Source: Dioszegia crocea (Eukaryota > Basidiomycota > Tremellomycetes > Tremellales > Bulleribasidiaceae). From it: DNA of 64,000 nucleotides. How positions within the stretch are numbered: position 1 is the stretch's first letter; every line of letters begins with the position of its first letter. The notes beneath the pieces are model-generated. The model did no database searches, was not told where the DNA came from, and saw only the letters and a list, made by a program, of their open reading frames with translations. Positions 44,398 through 55,153 of the stretch are shown here, in pieces. Both the position numbers and the translations under genes were made by a program. The DNA lies in assembly GCA_001600615.1 (NCBI GenBank), contig BCKK01000002.1:526809-590808 (forward strand), read 5' to 3'.

Positions 44398-45088
44398 TAT
44401 GAATGCTGCTGATATATACAATAGTCGAGGGCAATCTTTGCGGCTCTACAGACATTGCTGAGTACTGAACACCCATGGCCAGAAATATCCCGGCATATCT
44501 TTGTACCGAATATTGGGGGAGCTACGGTAAAGAGATTTTGCTCAAGTATCAGATCAAGATCAAATGCGAAGATGATCCAGGATGCATAGACGAGTGATGG
44601 CCGAAGCCATAGGCGCATAGGCAAAAGCAGCAATATAAATTCCACCGTGAATCAGCATCGCCTTCAGTTGTGAGACATTGGCTGGCTGGCGACTCAATCA
44701 AGCTAGGGTCTGCCTGTGAGAACGTCGGAGTTGAAATTTGCCTCACTTTGCACAGTTGCAGAGGCAGGGCTCATGGTTTAGGTGAGAGTTCTGACAAGCC
44801 AAAATAATCATGATATGACCGGAGCATGCAGTTGAGAGAATCAGCTCAAATATATTGGAGTCGCTCTGGAGTCTGTCTCGGCATGTGGAGCCCCGCGAGG
44901 GTATTTGGAAAAAGCCTGAAATGACGCGATCACCTCCACTCTTCGTGAGATCACATCATGCACGCTGGAAGGGGCAAGGGGCAAGGTGGGGTGAGAGCCG
45001 AGAGGGGTGGCCATCTGTTGATCTTCTCTTCATACATTCCCCTCTGACCTACTCACTTCTTTCCTGTCACCCCCAAAACATCATCAAA
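44398..45088. other. Divergent intergenic region, cupin / peroxiredoxin
   Basis: No conserved frame seen in 691 bp. The last 50 bases before the peroxiredoxin are pyrimidine-rich (CTTTCCTGTCACCCCC), as in strong fungal promoters. Confidence 0.5.
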
Positions 45089-46232
45089 ATGGCTCTCCGA
45101 TTAGGCGACACCGCACCCGACTTCGAGGCCGAGACCACCATCGGCAAGATGAGGGTAAGTCTCGCCAAGCTGCGGTCGGAAAATGATGGCTGACCAAGCA
45201 GTTCCACGAGTACATCAAGGACTCATGGACCATCCTCTTCTCTCACCCTGACGACTTTGTAAGTGATCGCAAGAAGATCACAAACAAGATTTGTCAGAAT
45301 CTGACTGTCAGACACCCGTCTGCACCACCGAGCTTTCCGCGGTTGCTCTCAGCTACGCCGACTTCCAGTCCCGCGGTGTCAAGGTGAGTTCCACGTCTAC
45401 GCTGTCCACTGCAGAGCGCTAATATATCCAGCTTATTGGTCTCTCCGCCAACAACGTCGACTCGCACGACAAGTGGATCAAGGACATCAACAAGCTTGCT
45501 CCTGAGGCTCCCGAGCTTGACTTCCCCATCATTGGTGATGAGGACAGGAACGTCTCCACCCTGTACGGGATGCTTGACAGCCAGGACAAGACTAACGTCG
45601 ACAAGAAGGGTCTCCCCTTCACCGTGCGAACCGTCTTCATCAGTGAGTCTATCTATCAATCTGGTGATACCGCATCCGGCTGGAGCATGGAAGTTGGGAG
45701 CAGTGCGGAATGCGGTACCTAGGGACGTGGTGTGCGGAGGGCAGAATAGAGGCAAACAGGGGGATGGCATATCATTCGGAGATCATACCGCGGCTTGACC
45801 CTGTGTATCAGAGATACCCGAGCTAACATGCCCAGTCGACCCTGCCCAGAAGATCCGACTCACCCTCGCATACCCCGCCTCCACCGGCCGCAACTTCCCC
45901 GAAATTCTCCGTGTCATTGACTCTCTTCAGCTCGGAGACAAGTACAAGGTAAATCCATCTCTAGAGTCGTCTGAAGTGTGCGCAAAGCTGATTTTACTCG
46001 ATAACTACGCCCGCGAACTGGCAGAAAGGCCAGGATGTCATCGTGCATCCGTCTGTGCAAGGCGAGAAGGTCAAGGAGCTGTTCGGAGACGATGTCAAGA
46101 CGGTCTACGTGAGTGGATCAAACCTGATCGAGATATGACGATTTTTGGATTTGGTGTCGGAACCTGACGCTGATTCTATCTCAGCCTTACCTCCGATTCA
46201 CGTCCGACCCTTCCAAGAAGGCCCAGGCATAA
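45089..46232 (+). CDS. PRX1: 1-Cys peroxiredoxin (PRDX6/PRX1 type)
   Basis: Reduces H2O2 and organic peroxides. The spliced product is M-A-L-R-L-G-D-T-A-P-D-F-E-A, W-T-I-L-F-S-H-P-D-D-F-T-P-V-C-T-T-E (peroxidatic Cys in P-V-C-T-T-E), then D-F-P-I-I-G-D-E-D-R and the PRDX6-type C-terminal domain ending L-R-F-T-S-D-P-S-K-K-A-Q-A. There is no targeting peptide, so a cytosolic location is likely. Intron 45643-45835 (193 nt) is much longer than the others. The intron starting at 45949 lacks an AG at the place where conservation puts the exon edge (46001); see findings. Confidence 0.93.
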
Positions 46233-46456
46233 ACTTGGGGTCAGAATAGATATTGTAGGCTCGCGAAATGCAAAATGAAGCAGGCTGTGAGCGAGAAGAG
46301 TGAAACCCAAACCGCCACTTTGGAATTACGGCAGTGCCACTTTCATTACGGCATCAGGCACGGCAGCCAATCTCGCCTTCACCCGCAGCTTCGCCCACTC
46401 TTGAGTCTTGTCTGATGTGCATGTACATCCCCCTCAAAGAGCACGACGCACCGACG

Positions 46457-47553
46457 ATGAGGCCTAATGCGACCCAAATATCGCATACGGTGAGTGTAGG
46501 CAAAAAAATAGTCGGCACAAAATGAGCTACAGCTCGAAACGCCTCGGTCCCGCCATGAGGTGTCATGCAATCACGCTCATGCGATCATGCTTCCCGACGC
46601 GTCCCTTTCGTATGACAGAGCTGACCAGCACAGTCGAAACCTACCGCTCCAATCTCCCACGCTACCATAGCCGACCTTTATCTCAACCCCTACATTCTCT
46701 CCGAAATCTTCCGACATCTACCTATACCCACCCTCCGCACTCTCTGCCTAACCACCAAGCTCTTCCACACCCAGGCTTCGGTCAAGCTGTATCGCGACCT
46801 TCGACTTACACGGCGTCAGTTCCTTCGCATCATAGAGGTGGGCAAAGTACCGCTTAAGCGGATCTATCACTGGCGCACCTTTTCGCCCTACCTCGAGGAG
46901 GCATTTGGGCGTGTCTTATCGCTGCACCTATTAGACTGCTATCGCCTGGACCTCATCATCCCCTCTATCCCCCAAGGCATATTTTCAAACTTGAAAAGTG
47001 TCGTTCTCAACCGATATCCCGACACCCACAGCGGGAAGTCGCTATACCTACCTACCGAATTCCTCGATCGACTCTCCAAAAACATACAAAACGTCACCAT
47101 CCTGGTCCACAATGCTTCGGAGTTGGTATGTGCACCGGCCAACCCCATCGACTGGGCAGAGTATGCACGCCGGGGGAAGACTATCACGGCTGTTCTCCTC
47201 CCGACTGGATCAGACCTCATGGACTGGCGTGCCGTGCGTCAGAGGTGGGAGGATTTCACAGTCGCGGAAGATGTGGGGGACAACCCCATCACTCTAGTGG
47301 GAGCGGAGTACGCTGGCTTGTGTGAACCAGCAGGGCCCCCTCTGGAGATACACCCCCAAACTGGTCTGCCGTCGTGTCGCAAGGTAGTGTTTGTGCCTCT
47401 GGCGCAATGGCTTGACGTGTCATCATCGGCGGCGCTGTTTACGCCGGCAGAGAAGGCGATGTATAGGGCAAATGACAAGAAGATACTAGCGAACCTTGGT
47501 GCATGGGTGAGCTCCCGCCTCTCGTTGGCCCATGCTGATGTCAGATACCGTAA
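46457..47553 (+). CDS. F-box-like protein, tandem paralogue 1
   Basis: The core exon (about 46636 to 47514) reads Y-L-N-P-Y-I-L-S-E-I-F-R-H-L-P-I-P-T-L-R, an F-box-like start, then a region similar to the next gene (L-D-R-L-S-K-N-I-Q-N-V-T-I-L; G-K-T-I-T-A-V-L-L). It needs an upstream exon because TGA precedes it. The best in-phase choice starts at 46457-46459 and uses a GTGAGT...CACAG intron (46492 to about 46634), but this is a guess. At the end, a GTGAGC...TGTCAG intron gives stop 47551-47553; unspliced, the frame ends at 47578. F-box proteins act as SCF substrate adaptors; the target is unknown. Confidence 0.65.
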
Positions 47554-48046
47554 GGCCAACGCAGTCCGCGATCTCTGACCAAGTTCGCACCAACGCAGCC
47601 GGTGCCTCTTCCAAGCGTATTCGGGCGAAGGAGACTCGGAGCGCGTGGAATTGAATGTACGATGACTCAGCACGTTCAACCAGATTACAGGGCTAATCCC
47701 ATCAGCATCCTCTATCTAAGCTGTAAACGCAGTCCGGAAAGGAATCTCGCATGAGCGATTTGTCCTGGAATGGCTATACATACAGCTGCAGGGCAAAACG
47801 AAATTCCGTCACCTAATCGTGCCGCATGTAGCGCCTGCGACTCGTTCTCAAGCGTCTGGTAGGCACCGCTGCAATTCCATTAGGCCTAGACAGCAGCATG
47901 AGCGACTAGCGAGGGATGAGGCAACGCGGACACGGACGTGTCCGCACCCGGACAATTTGAAATCCGACTTTCCGGTCCCTTTCACCCTTCCAATCCAACC
48001 ATCAGCTTTCATCCTGCCTTCACCTCTCTACCTCACAATCCACAAC
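47554..48046. other. Intergenic between F-box-like paralogues
   Basis: No supported frame. The spliced stop of the first paralogue and the promoter of the second lie here; a pyrimidine-rich run precedes the second start. Confidence 0.45.
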
Positions 48047-49173
48047 ATGCCGCCCAAGCAAATGGGAAAGAAGGGAGGAGCGAGTAGTAAGGCTAAACAG
48101 CTGAAAGCAGAGCAAATCGTAGGTCTTGGCCCAAAGAAGAGGCAGAATCATCCAACTTCTTTCCCCTTCTGTTGATTCCTCCCTTGAGCCCCTCCCACAG
48201 GGCTCTACATTACAGCGTTGTGTCATGTGTAGAGAGACGAACGCTACCGCACAGTGCTAAGCTGATGAAACAGTCCACAACTCTGGCACTTCCTCCCCCA
48301 ACCCCCACCGCAACCCTTGACATCATCGCCCACCCCTACATTCTTTCCCTCATCATCGATGCCTCCCCCCGATCCACACTCGTCACCTTCCTACGCTGCT
48401 CCAAGGAGATGTTCAAACTCACCGCTCCGAGCTTGTACAAGCATCTCCGCCTTACTTGCAAACAGTTCGACGAACTGATCGAGACCGGTAACGCCCCCTC
48501 GAAGCGCGGATCCACCTCGGGTATACTCGGGCGGTCCTTTTCCCCCTTCCTACGCTATGGCTTGGAGAACGTCATATCACTCCACATCTCCGATTCCATC
48601 ATAAAATGGTCCCCGCCGGTGGTCCCGAGAGGTTGCTTCGCCAAAGTCAAACACCTCTTTGTCGTTCGAACGCCCGTTTGGCGTAACCGCAACCACGACT
48701 TACTCAGCCTACCGACCGATATACTCAGTCGGCTTTCTAAAGATGTCGAGCACGTCACCATCATCCTACGAAATACAGGCTGGGGAAACCAGCATCTTCG
48801 ATCGAGGAGTCTAAGCAAATTGGAAGGATTCGCACATGCTGGTAAATCCGTCACAGTCGTCCTTGAACCGTCAACAGACCACGAATTCGGGGACGTCATT
48901 TGCGGCAGTGCGTCAAACGTCTGGACCAATTTCTCATCTCCACCTCTCGACTCCCCCAGGCTTTACGACATTCGGATCGTCGGAAGCCGGTTCGGAACGG
49001 CCCCAACTCCCGGACATATTGCCGGTACCAGCTCTAGCACCTGCCGCCCGTCCTTCATGGAGTTTACGGAGTGGCTTGTGGGGCTTGGGGCTGAAGTGGT
49101 ATACACAGCCGAGGAGGAGGTCTTTATGCGAAGGCATGATCGAAGGATCAGATTCGGGCAAACGCCCGTCTAA
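48047..49173 (+). CDS. F-box-like protein, tandem paralogue 2
   Basis: Exon 1 encodes a Lys-rich start (M-P-P-K-Q-M-G-K-K-G-G-A-S-S-K-A-K). An intron (GTAGGT at about 48119 to the CAG at 48273) leads to exon 2 with I-I-A-H-P-Y-I-L-S-L-I-I-D, L-Y-K-H-L-R-L-T, and L-S-R-L-S-K-D-V-E-H-V-T-I-I-L plus G-K-S-V-T-V-V-L. The order and spacing match the upstream gene, so the two arose by tandem duplication. The F-box part is degenerate. Function is unknown beyond a possible SCF adaptor role. Confidence 0.75.
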
Positions 49174-49684
49174 CTATTTGTAAGCCTTGTCTTGTCGACG
49201 AGTATCTTACTTTTCGCTGATGTAATATAGCCTGTACTTTAAGAACACAACGACCGGGACACGTGAGACAGTCAGTTTTGAAGGAGAGGGAGCGGGCGGC
49301 TTTGTGTGTATGTTCAGGGTGATCAGGGTCTGTGTAAGGGAGTAGGCAGGTTTTCGTTCGAAAGATTCACATTGTACCAGTCTGTGCACATAGTCGCTAT
49401 CACCATGTATGTGCAGTTGTGTCTAGATATTTACCCTCTGAGTCTGGATTACCGCGAACGAACCAGCCGATGATATAGTTGCGATTCCCGACCAAGACTG
49501 AGATGATCGGAATGAATCGGGATAGAGGCCCGAAACAAGGCATGTTTCAGACGCACGGCAAGAGCAGCTGACGCTGAGTCAGCCATGCCGGCACTCTTGG
49601 CCTCACCTGGAACGTTGTTCTCAGCCCCTTCAGCGACTCACTCTCCTACTTCCTCCCTTAGAACACCTCAATACATCTACAATC
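49174..49684. other. Intergenic
   Basis: No supported frame in 511 bp; a pyrimidine-rich stretch (CTCACTCTCCTACTTCCTCCC) ends near the next gene's start. Nothing else seen. Confidence 0.5.
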
Positions 49685-50043
49685 ATGCCCAACGGAAACA
49701 ACACGAGCAGCGGCAACACCGGTGGTGGCTACAACATCACCAGCCAGGGCACCAACAGCCAAGCGAGCCTATTCTACCTGTCCTTCGGAGGCAATTCGCG
49801 AAGTGCCATAGCTGATTTCTCCAGGGCAACCACTATGACAACCGAGACTACGGAGCGTCTGCGTCCAACCAGAACTCGTACCATTACTCCAACAGCAATG
49901 GGAGCTACTACTACTCCAGTGAGTCTGAAACGCCTTCTGCGTCGCCGATGAGAGAAACTAAAGGTACAGACCCCAATGGCTCGACATACTACAATGATGG
50001 TCAAGGCAAAGCCGCCTACAACCCTCCTGGTAGCGGCAAATGA
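49685..50043 (+). CDS. Small Asn/Gly/Tyr-rich protein
   Basis: Three exons give about 80 residues: M-P-N-G-N-N-T-S-S-G-N-T-G-G-G, then G-N-H-Y-D-N-R-D-Y-G, and repeats of the type Y-Y-Y-S-N-P-N-G-S-T-Y-Y-N-D-G, ending P-P-G-S-G-K. Internal repetition of S-N-x-N-G-S/T-Y-Y is clear. The first intron starts with GC (49763-49824); the second is GTGAGT...GTACAG (about 49918-49966). Similar small proteins are common in fungi but uncharacterised. Composition suggests a disordered or sticky protein, possibly stress related (inference). Confidence 0.7.
49763..49824 (+). other. GC-AG intron in the small Asn/Gly/Tyr-rich gene
   Basis: A 62-nt intron starting GCGAGC, with branch CTGAT and acceptor CCAG. 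Removing it joins N-S-Q to G-N-H-Y-D in frame with the same composition on both sides. No GT donor nearby does this. Confidence 0.65.
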
Positions 50044-50532
50044 GTGGAGTGATGTGTGTGCATCTTGAGTATTAGGGGGAACAGAATAGAAGCCAATTTA
50101 TGTGGAGAATGCGTAGAACTCAGATTGAGCAAGCCGGGCTTGTGGCGAAACATGCAAATTGAAGGAGGCTATACCACCCTGGCGCAAATCTCATCGAGCG
50201 CTGAGCGCTGAGCATTGATGCTGCACCACTCGAAAGCGATTCAACACCCTTGTCCAGACGTCCAGTTAACCAGTTCGTACTCGCGCCTTTCGGCCGACCG
50301 CGACCCGACATGATACGTAATCTCGGCAAAAGTACCAAGATCCGACCGGCCGGAGCTTGCTGAAACGCCTTATCGCCGTCAGAGAATTTTCCAGTTCGAC
50401 TCACCCATGTTTGTTCAGATAGGGTGAGATGGAAATGAGGTATATAAGGGAGACGTGGGAGACAAGGCATCGTATACATCTCATCCTTCCACCGCTACTA
50501 CTACTTACTCACCCACACTCACACCAGTCACA
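50044..50532. other. Intergenic with TATA-like element
   Basis: No frame supported. TATATAAG at 50441-50448 lies 85-92 bp upstream of the aminotransferase start, at a usual fungal distance. Confidence 0.5.
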
Positions 50533-52087
50533 ATGCCCGATCTTCGCCTCCTCACCTCAAAGTCTAACGACACCCTCTGCGACCTGCCTCTGAAGCCAGT
50601 CCAGGCGCGTACACCCCCGGCAGCATGGAACATCCGCGTGTCTCCCGCTATTGTAAGTCTGCTGTCTGGATATGGCCACATTACTGATGGTCAGGCCCTG
50701 TCACGAAACCCAATCAGGTCCACTATTGCATCTGTCACCTCCACCCCGCCCCAAGCTACCAAAGTACCAATCAACCTGGGCCTTGGCGATCCTACTTCAT
50801 ACCCTCTGCACCCTCCACCACCTACCACCACTCCTGCAATCGTCGCTGCAGTCTCGGCCGAACGGTCCAATGGTTATGTCCCAGGTCAGGGCACACCAGC
50901 AGCAAGGCTAGCGATTGCGCAGTACCACGAGAAATGGGACGGCGTGCAATACGAAGCCGACGACATCACCTTGGTAAGTCTCCTGTGGCGACACTCAAGT
51001 AATGAGCTTACTTTGCAGACCCACGGTGTCGGTCAAGCACTCGATATGGTATTCACCGTCCTCTGCCCCCATTCACGCGTCGAACAAACCAACATCCTCC
51101 TACCCCGACCAGTCTTTGCTCAGTACCCCATGATGCTCGCCAACCTAGGTGTGGAGGCGCGTTTCTACGACTGCATCGAGGAGAACGGGTGGGAGGCGGA
51201 TCTGGACATGATGAGAAGTCTAGTGGATGAGAAGACGAGAGCGATCGTTGTCGTGAGTGCTCGTTAGCAGTCCCCCGTACAACGCCCTGCGCTTACACCT
51301 ATAGACCAACCCTAGTAACCCATGCGGTACCAACTTCTCGCGCCAGCATGTCGCAGATATCCTTGCTATTGCCGAGGAATGGAAGGTCCCAATAATTGCC
51401 GATGAGATTTACGGACACATCGTAAGTCCACCTTGAATCTTGGTCATGTGAACCTGCTGACTCGCGCCAGAACTGGTCATCCCCCTTCACCCCTCTCGCC
51501 TCACTCTCTACCTCCGTCCCCATCCTTACCCTTTCTGGACTGTCGAAACGATTCCTTCTCCCCGGTTGGCGCGTAGGATGGATCGCCCTGCATGACCCTC
51601 TACGAGTCGCCGAGCCTATCCGAGATGGCATCGCAGTCTGGGCCAACAGATACTTTGGACCCAGCAGTCTATCACAAGCGGCTCTGCCAGAGATCCTGTT
51701 GACAGGGGACGATTGGCACGCTGAGGTTTTGGCAAAAGTCAAGGTATGTTCCCCCTCTATCTCTCTTCACCGGCCACAAGCTGACAGCCTCAGCTTAACG
51801 CGGAGATCATGACATCAGCAGTCAACCAGACTCCCGGAATATCGACCTTCGCTCCCACGGGCGCATTATACATGCTCGTTAAGATCGACCTCCCCTCCTT
51901 CCCCGAGTTCACAGACGACGTCGATTTCTGCGCGGCGATCTACCGAGAGGAGGCAGTGTTTGTCCTGCCTGGGCAATGCTTTGAGGCGACGGGCTACTTC
52001 CGGGTAGTTCTAGCGAGTCCAGCGGATGTGATGCGGGAGGTTGGCGTGAGACTGGCGGAGTTCTGCGCAAGACATCGGGTGCTATGA
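50533..52087 (+). CDS. Tyrosine aminotransferase-like (class I/II PLP enzyme)
   Basis: A fold-type I aminotransferase resembling tyrosine/aromatic aminotransferases: [39 protein letters not shown], and the PLP lysine motif [16 protein letters not shown]. The end is V-L-P-G-Q-C-F...F-R-V-V-L-A-S-P. It would transfer an amino group from tyrosine or a related amino acid to 2-oxoglutarate. Five introns with normal signals. No targeting peptide seen. Neighbours give no pathway hint. Confidence 0.92.
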
Positions 52088-52593
52088 GGCACGGCGTGGT
52101 TAGACTAGAAATAGATTTGTGTTCAGCATCTGCTGCCTGTATCAATAATGTAAATCTTGGATCTATGGTTATGTTGACGACACTTGAGGACAGTCAACTC
52201 CGATCCGTACTCGAGTATAGCGCCTGATGCAAGTCCTCGTTGAGTGGCTGGTTAGGTCTCATAAAGAATTACCCACTGTGGCGCCACTAACCCAGTACCC
52301 GGTTGCCACCCAAACCGCCCGGTTGCGACCCGCCTCAACCGGATATTTACGGCGTTACCGCAATTCCAATCGAGAGCATTTCGGAATCAAACCTCCGGCG
52401 GAGTGTGGGGTCTCCATCCCTTCAGCCAACAGCGCCGTATTTTTGGGCTGGCCACCTTACGAGCCTACAACAATCATCTCATCTCTCTCTCTGCTATTCA
52501 CACGGCCCGTACAGCAACGTCATCAGCCAGGACGTATTTGAAGGTCTCGAATTGCTATCGATTGCACTCGAAAAATAAGGACGTTCAACTATC
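52088..52593. other. Intergenic
   Basis: No supported frame. It includes several CCGG/CCGGTT-rich short motifs (e.g. CCCGGTTGCCACCC and CCGGTTGCGACCC in close succession near 52300-52330), possibly an imperfect direct repeat in the promoter. Confidence 0.4.
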
Positions 52594-54949
52594 ATGCCGT
52601 TCGCTGAATCCCACGATCTGCCTGCTTTCAAAGCATGGCTCGTTCGTACGCTCGAGCCAATGTCAGTTGCGCAGCTTCCTTACATTAAACATTCTTAGAG
52701 CATAATCTGATTCGTACAGGTGCGACGCAGATCCTGTTGTGATGTCAGACTATATCATCGCCCTGCTCAAGCATGAGGCAACATATACCGAGGAGCAATG
52801 GCGAGAGGTGAGCCGAATTCCTCCATGACGGTTGGAGGCAGACCTCTTCACACTCGCAACTGACGACCGCAGTTCATCACTCGAGAGCTTTCGGACTTCC
52901 TAGAAGATAGTACGCACCTTCGTCATCCAGTCCGCAGGTCACAAGCTCATTGTCAGAATCCGGCCCCTTTGTCAACCATCTATGGCAAACCCTTGCCACC
53001 CGCTCCTTTCTCGCAACTCCTGCAGTCTCCATTGCGCCTTCAGCAGCTGAGGCATCACAACGGACCGCTCAGGTTGCCGTTGCTGGCGGACCATCAGGCA
53101 ACGGGCCAGCTGTCGTTTCGTCCTACCGTCCTCCAAATGCGTCCGCCCCACCGGCCGGCCCATCGCGGTTCAATGCGCCCCCATCCGGCCCAGGAGGAAG
53201 AAGAGACGGGGCAGGGCCTGGAACTGCAGGAAAGGGGAAGTGCTTCGATTATCACAGTGAGTTTCTTCCTGCTGCCGAGGAACGCCCAAGCTCACTCGTC
53301 AGACCGTGGTTTCTGCTTGCGAGGCGTGAACTGCAAATTCGAGCATTCGGACGATGTTATCATTCCCTCGCAGGATATGCCATTCCCTGCTTTTGCTGGG
53401 GGTGGTATGCCAGGACGAGGAAGAGGCAGAGGTGGACCTGGCGGACCCGGACCTTCAAATCAGGGCGACAGGGGAACACAGAATGGACACGAAGTCAACA
53501 CCCAACAACAAACTGGTCCCGAGTTCCCCTTCGGAATCCCATTCTTCCCTGGTATGCCTGGCATGCCATTCCCCTTCTTCCCGGGCATGGGTATGCCAAA
53601 TATGCAGGGAATGCAGGGCGACCAAAAACACCGACAACAACAAGATTCAGAATTTTGGGGAAGCAATAAACCGCCACATCACACAGAACGCACCTCCACA
53701 CTGGTCATTACCGACATCCCCACTGCCAATCTTGCCGTCCCTGCCATCCGAGAATACTTTGCTGTATTTGGTGAAGTGACCAACGTAGCCTTGGAAGCAC
53801 GGACGAAGCGGGCGATGGTGACCTTTGCGTCGAATCGCGAGGCGTATAGTGCGTGGAAGTCAGACGAAGCGGTGTTTGGGAGTAGGCATGTGAAAGTGCT
53901 ATGGCACCGACCTCGACCTGGTCAGGGGGAGGCAGGGCAGAAGGCGTTAGATGCGAGTGCGGCGTTGGTGGGGAATCTCAATAAGATTGAAAATGGGAAT
54001 GGCGAGGCAATCCAGGGAGGACAAAGCGTCAAATTGTATGGCCAGGAGGAGAGTCTGAGGGCGACACTGGTGCGATTGGAGAATAAGGAGAAGCGACAGA
54101 AGCGGGAGACGTTGATGGCAGAGCAAAAAGTTCTGCTGGCGAGAACGAAGGCGGCGGACCAGGCGACAAAGCTTGAAATTCTCAAGAGGCTGAAACAGGT
54201 CGCGAAGGAAATGGAAGAGCTGGATAAGCCGAGAGAGACGGGAGGGGATGTTGAAATGGACGAGAGATCCGCTCTGGATAGGGAGTTGGAGAAGCACGGA
54301 ATGGAGAGTGCGGGTAGCAAGGACGAGGAAGAGCTGTTGAAGCTCAATGCTCAACTGAACGCTCTGAAAGAAAAGGTGAGTCTCTACCAAAGAGGCTTCC
54401 AGTGAGAGTTGCGCTGATATTCTAGGCCAACGCATTGGGCGTAGCTTCGACACCCTCCCGATACTCCCCTTACCCGACCCGCGGCGGTGGGTTCCGCGGC
54501 GCAAGGGGCGCACCCCGAGGACGAGGACGAGGTGGTCGAGGTGGAGCCTTTGTCGGCGGTGGAAACAGGCTCGACAATCGATCTCGATCAGTCTTGATTG
54601 GTGGTGATGGACTAGCATCAGCAAAACAGGCCGTCCGAGAATGGTACGAGGGTCACGGTGGAAATGTGGAAGATGCTATGGGTGGGGAAGGGTGGAAAGT
54701 CGTTTTCCCAAATCGTGATATGGCAGAACGAGTGAGTTGTTTCGCGATGCGTAGACGTGGACCAAGCTGATCATCCAGGTACTCGCCATGGGGACTAAAG
54801 ATATTCCTTCAGTGTCGGGGGAGCTGCGCATCACGTGGGATACAGCAGCGCCTGCAGCTTCTTATTCCGGAAGTACGAACGGCGGAGGGGAGAGAGATGT
54901 AGAGATGGGAGAAGACAACCACCGGGGAGAGAGGGAGGATGACGAGTAG
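52594..54949 (+). CDS. RBM26/27-like RNA-binding protein (CCCH finger + RRM)
   Basis: The N-terminus is a PWI-like domain (L-P-A-F-K-A-W-L-V-R-T-L-E-P-M-C; V-V-M-S-D-Y-I-I-A-L-L-K-H-E). A CCCH zinc finger follows: K-C-F-D-Y-H-D-R-G-F-C-L-R-G-V-N-C-K-F-E-H (C-x8-C-x5-C-x3-H), then Gly/Met/Pro-rich repeats (M-P-G-M-P-F), an RRM (T-S-T-L-V-I-T-D-I-P; R-A-M-V-T-F-A-S) and a long coiled-coil stretch (about 54040-54400). A Gly/Arg-rich part and a short C-terminal RRM-like block finish it. Human RBM26/27 and fission yeast Rmn1 act in nuclear RNA surveillance; that role is inferred. About six introns, one splitting the zinc finger. Confidence 0.88.
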
Positions 54950-55153
54950 ATAGATGTTGTAAGCGTAATTTAGTGGATCTCGAAATGAAATGAGACCACA
55001 GGAGAGGACGATTTATTGCGGCAAAGAAGTGGAACGACTGATCAACGTGGCCTCCTTCATATATAGCTCGCTAGATCCCTACTCGCCGCCTTTTGGCAAA
55101 GCTACCATCCTTCAGAAATGCTACGAGATGCAAGACATGTTTTGATACAACCA

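Noticed and set aside
52972..54624. Several long antisense ORFs over the RBM26/27-like gene
   Set aside because: They are shadows of a GC-rich, low-complexity coding region; the plus strand has clear domains and introns.
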